Of a stretch of DNA of 64,000 nucleotides, positions 22,522-34,130 are shown piece after piece (the stretch's first letter is position 1; every line of letters begins with the position of its first letter). Position numbers and translations under genes: made by a program. The notes under the pieces are model-generated. The model worked only from the letters and a program-made list of their open reading frames with translations. It was not told the DNA's origin and did no database searches. Source of the DNA: Pyronema omphalodes (taxonomy: Eukaryota > Ascomycota > Pezizomycetes > Pezizales > Pyronemataceae). The DNA lies in contig JAJJXM010000065.1 of assembly GCA_024516155.1 (NCBI GenBank), positions 62,001 to 126,000 of the forward strand, read 5' to 3'.

Positions 22522-23516
22522 TTAGTTGTAGGAGTAAGCAGGGGCGGCCTCAGCGGCGGGGGCGGCAGCGGGGGCAGGGGCCTGAGCAGCGGGCTTGACC
22601 TCAGCGGGGCCAGCGGGAGCGGCGGGGGCAGGTCCGTAGTTCTGTCCAGGGGCGGGAGCCTGGGCAGCGGGAGCCTGGGGAGCAGCGGCAGTCTTGGTGA
22701 CGTAGACAGTCTTGGGGGCCTCAGGAGCGGCCTTGACGGTCTTGACCTTGGTCTGGTAGACGGTGTTGTTCTTGACCTCAGTCTTGATGACAGTGGCGGT
22801 CTTGGTCTTGTAGACGGGCTTGGTCATGTAGACGGTCTGGACCTTCTCCTTGATCTGGGTCTGGACCTTGTTGACGGTGGCAGTCTTGGTCTGGTAAACG
22901 GGCTTGGTGATGTAGACGGTGGCGGTCTTGACCTTGAAGTCGGTGGCGGTCTTGTACTTGACCTCGGTGTTGACAACGGTCTTAACGTCGGTCTTGACGA
23001 CGGTAGTAGGAACAACCTTGGTGACGTACTATGAAGATGTTAATGAATGAATCAAGAATGATTGATATGATTGTAAGCTACCTTCTCCTGGATCTTGGTC
23101 TGGACCTGGTTGATGGTCTTGGTCTCGGTCTTAAGCTGGACATCGGTCTTGGTGGCGGTAACAGTCACAGGGGCTGCGGTCTTCTCGACGACCTTGGTCT
23201 CGGTGAGGGTGACAGTCTTCATCTCGCAAGCTCCGGCAGCGGGTCCAGCGGGGGCACCAGCGGCAGGGGCAGCGGGGGCAGGCTTGACACCCTGCTCTCC
23301 GGCGGGAGCAGCGGCGGCGGGAGCCTGAGGAGCGGGAGCAACCTCAGCGGGGGCTCCGTATCCGTAGTCGGCAGGGGGAGCTCCGTAAGCGGCAGCGGAG
23401 GCAGAGGAGCTAAGAAACCATCAGTATCAAGAAATATTAATGCGAAATGATGAGGAAACTCACACGAGGGCAAGGCCGGTGGCGATGGCGAAGACGGTGT
23501 TCTTGATGGCAACCAT
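22522..23516 (-). CDS. secreted, Ala/Pro- and Lys/Thr/Val-repeat cell-surface protein
   Basis: Three exons: 23464-23516, 23082-23409 and 22522-23028 (295 aa). Donors are GTGAGT and GTAGCT; acceptors are CTTAG and CATAG. The signal peptide is residues 1 to about 21 (MVAIKNTVFAIATGLALV...). Then come an Ala/Pro/Gly-rich stretch and a single Cys region (GACEMKTVTLTE). A long section follows of 'K-T-x-V'-type units such as KTATVYITKPVYQTKTATV, and finally an Ala/Pro-rich C-terminus ending AYSYN. There is no C-terminal hydrophobic GPI signal. Codons are almost all C- or G-ending, unlike most neighbours, a sign of very high expression. It is probably a wall or extracellular matrix protein. No named family is recognised and no enzymatic motif is seen. 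Confidence 0.8.
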
Positions 23517-26500
23517 TTTGATAGTGAGTGTGTTGTTTGGGGGGTTGGTTTATTAAAAAGAGAGTGGTATTAGTTATTAGTTATTAAAGCGAGTGTGCTT
23601 GAGTTGGTAGTAAGGATTGTGAGTTGCGATTGCAGCGAGAGAAAGACCGAGAGCGATGAGGATGAGGAAAAAAAAGTCAGTTGGGGGTGGATTTGTGCAG
23701 TTCTTATACGGAATATCTCACGGGCAACTCCTCTGGTAAAGATGGGATTTCCGACTAGAGAGCTCCGTATACTCGCAGGCACACCGCCAGCACATACCCC
23801 CCTCTCCCCAAAAAAAGCATGCTATGCTAGCGCAGATCTAGAATCCGCGGTCAGTGTGTCTCTTCTAAGAACGCATTCTGTATGCTGGTGCGATAGAGTG
23901 CTGTTTAGCTTCCCCCTGGTTCGCATGGGGATGTCCAAGCTGGGGAGGGGGGGGGGGGGGTCTGAGGTTGGCGTTATGGTCTAAACCTACATAGAAGTCG
24001 TTCCAATAATACCGCCAGTGTGGCGAAGGAAACGCCATCCTGCACTTGATCCATCTGTCGGTAAGATACCCGATTGAAGGTACGCTTTTCTGCATGTGGC
24101 TGGAACCAGTTTATCAGAGATCACTCGGACCTCTTTTGACCAACGGGAGCGGTAAAAAATCCTGGGAAAGCGCGATTGAGCTGGTGGTAGCTATACAGTA
24201 CACGAATGAGCTAGAGGAAAACGTGCTTTCAATTCCAAGAGAAGATATTCCGAGACTGCCCGATAGTCGGAATTGTAAAATACAGCCATGGAAGTACAAA
24301 CATGTTTTCATTAATGCCAGGAGAGATGAGGAAAAGTGCATTTATTTTCCACTTTTCTTATTGGCATAATTGGCGTTGTGGGGGGCTTCATCTCCACACA
24401 AATACGTGCGGACGGGAGGGGCAGATTTGGCTTGCACTCCCGTTGACAGTTTATGCCGGCCAAACTCCTTTCTTTTGTCGGACTTAGCGGTCAACTGCAT
24501 AGCCATCTACACAGCGAGTGGGGCAGAAATCTTGGTGATTGACAAATCCACAGATAATTATTCCGTCCGGCTTCGAGAGCACGTCTTCGGCGAAACTGAA
24601 GACAAAGGTATGTGCACGCAGTAGTATATCCGTCCGGTTCTTGGGAGCACAGTATATGCACCATCATAGTAGGGAGTAGGGGGTGAGTCGGCGGTCGGTG
24701 GTCGGTGTCGGATATCTGGCTAACACTAGTCAACCCACGGATGTCGTCTATTTTAGTAACTATCCGTTTCGAGTGATCTGCACAGGGATAACTGAACCAG
24801 TTATCTCGTTACGACAAAGTCCCTTTCCCCCATCTATAAAAACACCAAATGAAATTTGAAAACATCTGTAGAAGGAAACCAACACTGTTGATCACGGAAA
24901 TGTGGAAACTATAGTAATCCAGAGATATACGCCAATGTTTTAGCAGATGAGTTGGATTTGCTACATATCATTGAAGTGGATATCATGAACAAAGGCCGAC
25001 GCTTACACGTATGTCGAAGGTCTAAAATAAAAATAAAATAAAAAATAACCGCTGTGCTGTTTGTTGCGGCTTAGATTCAACCGGTTATACAGAAGACCAG
25101 CAGACAAGAAGACAAGAATAAGCGAGAGTAACTTTCGAGTTCCATCGACCAGATTCGTTGTCAACCACGCTTGTATCGAGTGCATTAATGTTAAGCTCAT
25201 CATGTATCCAGCCATTCGCAGCATCTCATACATACTGCAACCAGGAATTACTAAAAATCCATCGAGACTTTTCACTATATATTCGTCTAGCCATATGAGT
25301 CTTAATTACTATGCTCTTCACGGTTGATTTCCTCTTATTCGACTGAATTCTTATCAGCCTTACTGTGGAAGCTTGGATATTCCTACCTTATGCAGGTCCC
25401 CCCTTTGAAAGTTCGAGGGGGAAGGTCTGGGTCTGATCCCCGGCTAACAAAAGATAGTGCCGGTGAACCGACTTTCTGGCGTTTGCCCCGCGCGCTAAAA
25501 GAGCCCGGACAGTGAAGCTACTGGAACTAGCCGGCGCCATCCGTAGAGTCCTGATCCCCACAACTAACCTTAATGGTTACACTCACTCGATACAGCCGAC
25601 AGTGTCCGATGGCGAGCAGGATCAGGGGAGACGAATCTTGCATATATAGGTTTACAGATATTCGGGATTTCCTGTAGGATAAGGTCGGTGGACGATGGTC
25701 GAACTTTCCATTGATGGAATTCTGGATGAAAACTGGGGAGCGTGGAGCGTGGAGTCCCGGCCAACACTGGAATGTGGAGTGTGGCTGGCGACTACAGTAG
25801 CTCAGTGAACGTGAACCAAAAACGATGGCGGCGTAAATTGTGACAGTTGACAGTTGATGATATTGATGATTTAAATCGCGCCAAACTCGGTCTTTTGAAC
25901 GGAAATTATATACTCGGAATTTTCCCCTTCATAACTTAAATCCCTAGCCATCATCTGTTTTCGTAGTCTTGATGATTGAAATTACAAAATCATAGTTAGC
26001 TGTTTCGCCAAACAAGCGTACCCCCATCCGTGATGAAAACAACCGGTAAACAAAGACATGAAAAATGTGACAAACAATGGTACCGGTTTACAAGTAACGA
26101 TAGTAGGTACTGCGTGGTTTCATGGTTCGATGAGTTATAATCCATCCGCCAACATACGTTACGAAAATTCTTCCACCTTCACCGAAATCCACACTTTCAA
26201 TACAATCAATCTCCATTTCATTTCAACCTCTTGATACATTCCTCATCTACAACTCCACGTGAGAACTAAACCAGTCAAGACTATGTATGTGCAATAACTG
26301 ACAACCGTTGATCTTCCGTTAACATTCTTGTATGTGCACGACGCATGATCGAGCATCACCCGCGGGCTTGATGCAAGGAAACTTTATCTCTACACCAGGA
26401 TAAAGATCAACAAAAATCTGCAATGATTTCCTGCGAGGAGGATCATGAGAGGTACTAAATCCAAAAAAAATAAAAAAATAAAATCAAAAGTCAGCTATGG

Positions 26501-27498
26501 TGGTGTATGTATGAGCACCATGTATGAGCACCATATGTAGGATCGTGGGCTTTGTCAACGCACTTGACGCTGTGATACAAGACTAGTCGGTGCATCAAAT
26601 GATCGTCATATTAACGCGCGTTCCCTTTCCCTTATCTACTTTTTATCTCCTGTATCCATCCATCTATCTATCGACAAATGATCTTCAACAGCGCTATAAA
26701 CAAACAAATTATACAGCACCATACACACCTTATCTTTATCTGTGTATATCCTTATCAATGTCTGATCCTATGAACATATTAAATTCGGAGAAAACGAACG
26801 CTCTGTTCTCGGTTGTTTTTGGTCCGAGTGGCTTATTGGATATACGTTGAAAGCCTCAAATCACATTTTGAATAATAAACAAATAAGCAAAACTATATTG
26901 TAGCACAGTTTTCGCTAGTAAAACTATAGGTTATGTGAAGTTTTATCCTTACTTAAACAAAGAAATCAAACCCGGGGTTGGCCAGGTTGCTTGAAGCTAC
27001 AGGTACCATCGGTGTTCACGATGTACATCTATTACACCCATCCATAACATCCAAACCACTCATAATCTTCACCACAACACATTTCGTTCTACTCCCAACC
27101 ACAAGCCTCAACCTACCATAAGCACTTTATACATTAAAATCACCCAAAACATCCGGTAAAGTGAAGCTTCAGCTACTTCAGCCGCTGTACATCACTAGTC
27201 ACACATTATCACTCGGATGTATTACTCGACTATATCAATCCCACTTCCATCCTACCTCCATCCTACCTCCATGCCACCTCCATCTTTCCTCCACAAAACT
27301 CCATTAATCCCAACCACTACCAGAACCATGAGCCAATAGCCAACAGCCTGATCAATCATAATATGTACACTCCGACACAGCACCATAAGGTCTATAACAA
27401 ACCACAATCATAATCCACCAAGCTATCAAGCTATCGACTTAAAGTACTAACCTTTACCTTCGAGAAGTTTTGAGTAAAAGGAAATTGAAACTGAAACT
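23517..27498. other. gene-poor region
   Basis: Four kilobases without a supportable gene. It includes a G-run at 23946-23960, and two related short blocks with 'ATCCGTCCGG...GAG(A/C)' near 24560 and 24627. ORFs up to 139 codons overlap in several frames and show no domain. Confidence 0.5.
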
Positions 27499-27573
27499 GG
27501 AATTGGGGTTGGAATTGGGGTTGGAATTGGGGTTGGGATTGTAGTTGGAATTGGAATTGGAATTAGGGTTGGG
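27499..27573. repeat. GGAATTGGGGTT-type minisatellite
   Basis: A 12-bp unit, repeated about 3-4 times exactly and then as shortened TTGGAA units. Confidence 0.85.
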
Positions 27574-27774
27574 ATATTTACTTAATTTTCATGATATGTG
27601 AGTGTGGTAAATAAACTAACAAACAAACTATGTAGGTTTTACCGAGGACCTAGGATCTGGATCTGATGTAAGCGAGGATGTGTTATGTTATGCTATGCTG
27701 CGATGTGATGTGATGTTATGCTGTGATGGGATGTTAGTACATCCTCCACACCCCAGTACGAGGAATCGAAAGTG

Positions 27775-27930
27775 TATTATCGAAAGTGTATTATCGGGAT
27801 ATCGGAATAACGGGGTATCGAGATATCGGGGTATCGGGATAACGAGATATTGGGGTGTCGGGATATCGGGATAACGAGATATTGGGGTATCGGGATATCG
27901 GTGTATCGGAATATCGAGGTAACGAACTAC
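27775..27930. repeat. degenerate ATCGGGAT(A)-type repeat block
   Basis: Many imperfect copies of TATCGGGATATCGGGGT/ATAACGAGATATTGGGGT. This causes spurious ORFs rich in [13 protein letters not shown] on the minus strand. Confidence 0.85.
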
Positions 27931-28088
27931 CAGGTAAGCGAGACTGGCGTATATAGAGAAATGTAACAATATCAAACAAGCGAGGCTGACTGCTTCACTT
28001 TTTATACCGAATTCGCAAGGTATGGAGTATGTGGGATAAAGAGAGAGGGAGAAAGGGTGTAGGTGGAGGGTTTGAAGGGATTTTTGAA

Positions 28089-28219
28089 GGGATGGATGAA
28101 TGGATAGATAGATAGGGAGATGGATAGATGGATGGATGGATAGATGGATAGATGGATAGATGGATAGATGGATAGATGGATAGATAGATGGATAGATAGA
28201 TGGATGGATAGATGGATGG
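28089..28219. repeat. GATA/GGAT microsatellite
   Basis: About 130 bp of interspersed GATA, GATG and GGAT tetranucleotides. It gives the false [12 protein letters not shown] minus-strand ORFs. Confidence 0.9.
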
Positions 28220-28553
28220 GGAGATATCGATAACTTTCAATCTTTGGATTTGTGAATTTTTGGATATGACAATCTAACAATCTTCCCATCAATATTCCCA
28301 GCAATATAACAAACCAGCGTACTTCATTTTCATTTTCATTTTCATTTTCAATTTCGACTTTCTTCCTCAGCATAGATGAATCCCCCAAATCCCCCCAAAA
28401 AACAACAGAATCTCAAAAATCCCAAAAAACAAAAGCAGTTCTCTCAATATATCACCATCCTTAATAATTTCCATATCATATCATATCATATCATATCATA
28501 AACCATAATCCAAAACCTTCCCTCGCCCCCCTCCTCCCCCCCCCCGCCCCCCT

Positions 28554-28570
28554 CCCCCCCCCCCCCCCCC
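28554..28570. repeat. poly-C tract (17 C) in a C-rich stretch
   Basis: 17 consecutive C close to the stop codon of the small gene at 28584-29278, inside about 60 bp of near-pure C. Confidence 0.9.
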
Positions 28571-28583
28571 ACCCCTCGACCAC

Positions 28584-29278
28584 CTACAAATCCCTCCTCA
28601 TCTCCATCCCGCCTTTTCCATGCTCCGACAATTTCTCGCCCATTCTCATGCCCATATCCTGTTCCAGATCATGTTTTGTTTCTGTTCCTTTTCCTAATCC
28701 TAATCCTGCTGTTGACATGCTGCTATCTCTTTCTTTACCATAACCCCGGTTGTTGTTGTCTGTGTCTTTGGTTTGTACATTGGGGTTGTCATTGGTGGGG
28801 TTAGATTTGGATTCAGGATGGGATTCAAGGGAACGTTGAAGATCTTTTTCGGCGTGGGAATCGCGGCGTTTATGGTGGCTGTTATGGTGGCCTGGATGGG
28901 TGGGTTAATTGGTAAGTAACTATAAAGAACAAGCAACAAACGCAAAGACAAAGTAATCCCCCACTTCCGCCTCCCTTCCGGCAGTAAATCAGAAACCCAA
29001 GAAACCATACCCCCCGACGAAAGAAAGAAAAACAAAGGACGAAAAAAAACAAAGGAGGAAAAAAAAAGAGAAGCGCAAACCATACCCCCCAACTGACTCA
29101 CACCCATTTTATGGCCCTCAACCGGTTCAAAAGGTGCAATATGTGAGCTAACAATAATGTAATCCTCCCCGATCACGGATTCATGTGAGGCTTTCGGTTT
29201 ATTGGGCGAATCTAATGGCTCGATTTTTGTTGATGATAGCATTTCGGATTCGTAGCCGGGACTTTCGGGTGTGTCCAT
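28584..29278 (-). CDS. small hydrophilic protein, unknown function (spliced model)
   Basis: Exon 1 is 29104-29278, ATG at 29278, coding MDTPESPGYESEML...GHKM. Exon 2 is 28584-28891. The 212-nt intron begins GTGTGAG and ends CCATCCAG. The total is 160 aa. I chose the exon 2 frame because it remains open to 28584, is Lys/Glu/Asp-rich (for example HHNSHHKRRDSHAEKDLQR) and ends at a TAG. The other open frame in this stretch is Pro/Thr-rich and reads through the pyrimidine-rich intron. No signal peptide, helix or family motif was recognised. The exact donor is uncertain: GTGAGT two bases on is a better consensus but breaks the phase. Confidence 0.5.
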
Positions 29279-29281
29279 TGC

Positions 29282-29394
29282 TGTGGTTGTGGTGGTTGTG
29301 GTGGTTGTGGTGGTTGTGGTTGCTTTGATTGTGGTGGTGGTGGTTGGATGAAGAGGTGATAAACGATGATATCCCGGGGGGGGGGGGGGGGGGG
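29282..29394. repeat. GTTGTGGTG repeats and poly-G (19 G)
   Basis: GTTGTGGTG units repeat from 29286 to 29320, followed by GGTGGTGGTGG and a 19-G run at 29376-29394. This lies directly upstream of the small minus-strand gene, where its promoter or leader should be. Confidence 0.85.
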
Positions 29395-29990
29395 TTATAT
29401 ACCTACTTTCATATCATACGATAGCAACAGCATCCATTAAGGATTTTTGGGGAAAATTCCAGTTGACGTCACTATCATGATGCAGCGTTGAGAAGAATCC
29501 GGTTCTTTGGGGGGTTTTGAAAATCGCCGGATTTGGAGGTTGATTGTCGGTTCGTATGATTTGATGGTTCTTGTGTACAACACAACACAGTCATACCATT
29601 AATGTATGTATGCGGATTAAAGGTCTAGATTTTTTTGGGTCTCGTGTCGTGTCGGATTGTACATATGTATGTGACAGGATAGGATTAATCGGTGCATACC
29701 TACTACCGGTGGGAACCCTATGTAGAGGTTGGTGAGTTATATATAACCCAATCAATAAATTATTGTAAAGTTATTTGTATGCTACATTATAAAAATTCCA
29801 TGTCCAATCCATCAATGCATAAAAGTGATCCATCCCATCCAATCCCGAAGCTAAAAAAACCAAACAAAAACAAAATAAATAAATCCACAAACATATAGAT
29901 CGTCTATACTTATAGATCGTCTACCATCCATCCATCCTATCGTATCAATCTATCCTCTATCAAGAGTCAAGAATCGTCTATAAACTCCGT
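29395..29990. other. intergenic, no gene seen
   Basis: About 600 bp, A/T-rich towards the right; only short ORFs. Confidence 0.5.
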
Positions 29991-31283
29991 CTACAACTCA
30001 TCACCACCCTTTCCACTCCACTTCTTGCTAGCACCGAGTTCATACGCCAATGACAGCGTCAACTTAGCATGCTGAAGCATATGGTCAAAGGACAAAAACT
30101 CAATCTTATCCTCAGTGGTATGAATATGATCATCGCTATCCTCAAACTTTGACTCAATGACGAAAGCACTAGGATAACCCGCCTTTGAAGCGGAGGCATG
30201 GTCAGAGCATGCATATCCACACTCTGTTAAAGTGTAAGGAATATCACAGTACTCAGTAATAACCTTCTTGATGAACTCAGTCAAGCCGGGGTCCACGTAA
30301 TCAGTGATGACACCGACAGCCTCTGGTTTTCCGGCCTTTAGGGTCTTCTCTACGAATCCGGTCATGTCTTGCTGCAACATGGCGACAACGTCACGAGCTT
30401 GCTTCTCGTAGGATGAGAAAACTGCCTGCGATCCGAGTAATCCTCCCTCTTCAGCAGAGTACCAGTGGAACTCTACGGTCTGCTCGAGCTTCTCGCCAGT
30501 CTTCTTGAGGTGCTCAACTAAGACACGGAAGGCCTCGAGGATGGTGACAGTTCCGGATCCGTCGTCATCGGCACCGGGAGCACCGAGAAGTGAGGGAAGG
30601 AATAAGTTGATAGAGTCCTGGTGAGCTCCGATAACAACAGTCTTCTCAGTCTTTCCGGGGATACGAGCGATAATTGAGCTCTGCTGCCAATGGTGGGGGA
30701 AAGGAGCAAGTTTAAGATCTGCGAAGCCGTCGGCAGTCTCGTTGATGCGCTTTAACAACCACTCTGATGACTCACGACCATGCTCGGACTGTTACTGGTC
30801 AGTTACATGCCTGATCACTGGGAATACCGGGATAATTCCATACCTTGTAGTAACGAGTGTAAAAGCTGGTGAACTTCTCAAGGTTCGCCCTCATGTTGTC
30901 TTTGTTGAGGTTCTTCAAGAGAGGCTTAATTGTGTCCTCAAACATAACCTTTTCGGGAAATTCGACGGTCTTCATGATTCCCATTTCGGACCGGGTTACT
31001 GCATTCTGCATTCCGAGCATTTGGTGGTCGGTAATATCCATAAAGTTGACGCCTTGCTGGATGTTGTTAGAGAGTGGTAAATAAACAACACAGCAAAACA
31101 TACGCGTTTCAACTCGAGCTTCTGCTCTTCAGTCGCCCATCGGGTCTCGGTGGGAGAAATCTGGAGAAGGCGCTGTACACCGGCTTCCGAGGAAGCGGAG
31201 AAGACGGCAGGGTCGGAGGGAAGGACGAATGCGCTGGAGAATGCAGACGCGGCGAGGATAGAGAACGGGATGAGGGAGCGCAT
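29991..31283 (-). CDS. secreted leucine aminopeptidase, peptidase family M28
   Basis: Three exons: 31104-31283, 30844-31056 and 29991-30788 (396 aa). Introns have GTATGT/GTATGG donors and CCAG/ACAG acceptors, and both fall between codons. The signal peptide is about residues 1-18, followed by a propeptide. The M28 zinc ligands are visible: H187 in IGAHQDS, D206 or D207 in PGADDDGSG, the catalytic Glu in YSAEEGG (E244/E245), D271 in LQQDMTGF, and a His in [15 protein letters not shown] pair fits the family's disulphide. Known role: a di-zinc exopeptidase that removes N-terminal Leu and other hydrophobic residues from peptides outside the cell, usually as part of nutrient acquisition. It is divergent from the gene at 32090. 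Length and organisation match fungal Lap/Ape secreted enzymes; the call is solid. Confidence 0.92.
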
Positions 31284-32089
31284 GTTTGTGGTTGGTGAAG
31301 CTTGTTGTGGTGGTGAGAGAGTGTTGTATGTTGTGAAGAGAAGCTGAGCTGAGCTCGGTACATATCAAGGCGGTGAGGAGGTTGGTTCTCGGAGCTACCC
31401 CTGTCGCGTGCTCATGTGACTCTTCTCCGGTACGCAGGTACGGCTCATCAGCTCCAGCTCGAGGAGATGGATTCGTGACGTCGAGAGCTGATGAGTAGTC
31501 AATCTGGAGTCCAAAATGCCATATTTTGAATCATTATTCCAATTCAATCCTCTCAATAAACATTCCAGTATGTACTCGGTTCAAGTGATAATTCCGATGA
31601 CGACAACCGATATCGCCGCCGTCAGAGCGCCCTATCTCACCAACTCGTTTGTTTATCCGCCTTATCCATCCCGTATCCCTCGACATCCAATGGCTGATCA
31701 ACAGTGTCAATCTTTCCAAATTGCTCTGTCAAAAACGCGCCTTAAGGTTTTCCTCATTTTTAACCGAAACCAATGCATATCTCCACTTTATCGATCACCA
31801 AACATGTGAATCGAGCGAATTATGATTCTGTTTATCAAAAACAAAACAAGGAAGTTCTTAATATGTTTGGCGCGGACCGAATTGCGCAGCCGGCGTCATT
31901 TTCCCCACGCGGCAGCTCTAATTACAACTGCGGGGTGCATACGAGCCGAGTGATGTATAGCTCAGCCCAGCTCAGCTCAGCTCAGCTCACAGAGCAAGCA
32001 AGCAAGCACGAGATCGATACCGCCGTGTCACAGCTACAAATCCATCTCACCTCTCCGCATCTTCCCACCGCATGTAACCAGGAAACAAA
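31284..32089. other. divergent promoter region
   Basis: About 800 bp between two genes transcribed apart. It includes a short CAGCT(C) run (about 31961-31988). No ORF is supported. Confidence 0.5.
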
Positions 32090-33658
32090 ATGCCTTTTCC
32101 CCACCATCGCAGCGTAATTCGAATCAGTCGTCGTAACTTCAGCTTCATTCCTAAACCGACATTTATTATTCGCCACCCGCCTGGTCATCGCAATCCGGGC
32201 TCTTTTTCTCGCGTCGGAAACCCTGCTTGGTGGGTGACTGAAAGAAAGATTGAGGTTCAATGGGAATATGAAGTGGTTCAATTTACAGCATCTACGAAAG
32301 ATGGATATGAAGTCGATACTCAGAGGAGAGGTTTCGTGAGCACAAGTCGTGCCCCGAGAGAACAAATCAAAGACGATGAAGACTCCGAGATGGACTGGAT
32401 CACAATGCGACGGAAGGTACAGCCCAAGAATCGAGGACCAACCGTCAAAGTCGACGAAAGAGGCTTCGAAGCTCAAGTTCCCCGAGAAGAGGCCAATCAT
32501 ACAGACGAGAGCTTAAAAATGCCTCCTTCAACAGAAGATGTACCCGGAGAATCAATAAACAGCACCTTACCAAAAGGAGAAGATGTATTCACCATGCCAC
32601 CCCCCGCAAACGAAGCTGTAGATGGGCATTCCACAGCTCCAAAAACCGAAACCATCTTCGCCATGCCTCCACCATCAGAGCAAGTCCTCCCCCGAGCATC
32701 TCCTGCCAATTCACCAAAGCCCTCCAGCAGCGGACCACCCCCCGAAAGCTCCCTCTCCGACAACCTCCCCCCTCCCGCAGCTCCAGAAGTGAACTCCGAC
32801 CTCCCATTCCCCACCCCAGAATACGGCATCCCCAAAGACCCCGACGCCGACCTAGAGCATCTCCTCCCCTCAGACATTCGTTCCAACCGACCCTCATCCG
32901 CCGAAACCAACACCTGGACCGAAACCTTCGGCACCCCACCTCTTCCCCAATCCCCCTCCAAGAAATACCAAACCTTCTCCTCCAACCTCTCCATCTCCCC
33001 CGGAGAAGGAGGCTTCACCTACACCGCCTCCCGTCGACCCCCCGAAGAAACCCTGGCCTCCCACATCGCCTCCTACCTCTCCACCCTAGCCTCAAGTCCT
33101 TCTTCAGCCCAGGAGAACGAAAACGAAACCTGGACCGGCCTTGACCCCGCTCCTGTAACCCTAATCTTCCTTCTCTCCGGAAAACACATAATCCACATCT
33201 CCTCACCACCTCCCAGCTCGGGTATGCCACAGGAACTAAAACCCACCGAGGTCCTAGATATCCTACGACCCGCCGGGCTATGGCTTCCCTTCCTCTGCGC
33301 TGCCAGGGATAACGGAGGGAGACTGGTCCATGCATCGGAATTCGGGGTTACGTGGGAAGTAGCGGGTGATGGATGGGGTTTGGTTAAGGCGTTGGAAGCG
33401 ACGGAATGGAAGGGGGAGAAAGAGGTGCAGGGGATGGTGGAAGAGGAGGTGTTGGCGGAGAAGAGACATGAGAGACATAGGTTGTTGCATCCGGTTAAGG
33501 TGGGGAGGAAACCGACGGTTCAGGGGGAGAGGAGGCAGGTAGGGAAGAAGGAACAGGTTGTGGGCGGGAGGAAAAAGGGGAGTACGTTGAGGAGGATGTT
33601 TTGGGCGGGGGTTTGGGTTGGTGGGATTACTGGCATTATGACGATTTTTGGAAAGTAG
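32090..33658 (+). CDS. C-terminally anchored hypothetical protein, probably mitochondrial
   Basis: A single open frame of 522 aa. The N-terminus (MPFPHHRSVIRISRRNFSF) is basic and lacks acidic residues for over 40 residues, like a mitochondrial targeting sequence. The middle (about 130-320) is Pro/Ser/Glu-rich, with repeated motifs of the type 'ED(V)FTMPPP' and 'TIFAMPPPSE'. A folded region follows (VTLIFLLSGKHIIHI..., then VLDILRPAGLWLPFLCAARDNGG). After a basic Lys/Arg/Glu stretch the protein ends in a short hydrophobic helix, RRMFWAGVWVGGITGIMTIFGK. No family is recognised. A small intron at 32215-32285 would be possible but is not needed. Confidence 0.75.
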   Translation: MPFPHHRSVIRISRRNFSFIPKPTFIIRHPPGHRNPGSFSRVGNPAWWVTERKIEVQWEYEVVQFTASTKDGYEVDTQRRGFVSTSRAPREQIKDDEDSEMDWITMRRKVQPKNRGPTVKVDERGFEAQVPREEANHTDESLKMPPSTEDVPGESINSTLPKGEDVFTMPPPANEAVDGHSTAPKTETIFAMPPPSEQVLPRASPANSPKPSSSGPPPESSLSDNLPPPAAPEVNSDLPFPTPEYGIPKDPDADLEHLLPSDIRSNRPSSAETNTWTETFGTPPLPQSPSKKYQTFSSNLSISPGEGGFTYTASRRPPEETLASHIASYLSTLASSPSSAQENENETWTGLDPAPVTLIFLLSGKHIIHISSPPPSSGMPQELKPTEVLDILRPAGLWLPFLCAARDNGGRLVHASEFGVTWEVAGDGWGLVKALEATEWKGEKEVQGMVEEEVLAEKRHERHRLLHPVKVGRKPTVQGERRQVGKKEQVVGGRKKGSTLRRMFWAGVWVGGITGIMTIFGK

Positions 33659-34130
33659 GCAGGCTGTAGGAGGGTGTTTTTTTGGTTTATTTCATTGTAA
33701 TTGGAGTCTGGGTGTTTTCGTTATTTAGCTAGCTTATGTCTGCTTTCTTTTCCATCCCTCAGTCTGGAACTGGTTTTTTTTTTTTTAATTCACTACGAAG
33801 GATCAAAAGGGAGCCATATTTTTTATTGTTATGAAATTATGATATTACGTATATCATGTCAGAGTTTCTATTCTTTTGCTGTTCTTTTTGCTGTTCTTTT
33901 TGCTGTTCTTTTTGCTGTTCTTTTTGCTGTTTTTGTTGTTTTTTGTTTTTTTTTTGTTAGCTATTTCCGAACCGAAATCAAGAATGATATTTCATGATCC
34001 CCCTATACCTATAAACCGTAAAGTGCATCCGCAAATGTCCCCGCCACCAACGCGTACCATCAACGCGTCACCCCGCAACACCAACTCTCAATCACCAATC
34101 CCCCGCACCACCAACAACCAGCAAACCATC
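33659..34130. other. intergenic with a TTTTTGCTGTTC repeat
   Basis: 3' flank of the anchored protein and 5' flank of the STEEP1-like gene. It contains a 12-bp TTTTTGCTGTTC array at about 33872-33940 (five or so units), then A/C-rich leader sequence. Confidence 0.6.

Noticed and set aside
22824..23512. Plus- and minus-strand ORFs over the surface-protein gene
   Set aside because: Shadows produced by its GC-rich third positions; the spliced minus-strand model explains the region.
27688..28388. Minus-strand ORFs rich in RYPDTPIS and SIYLSIHP
   Set aside because: Translation of tetranucleotide and ATCGGGAT repeats.
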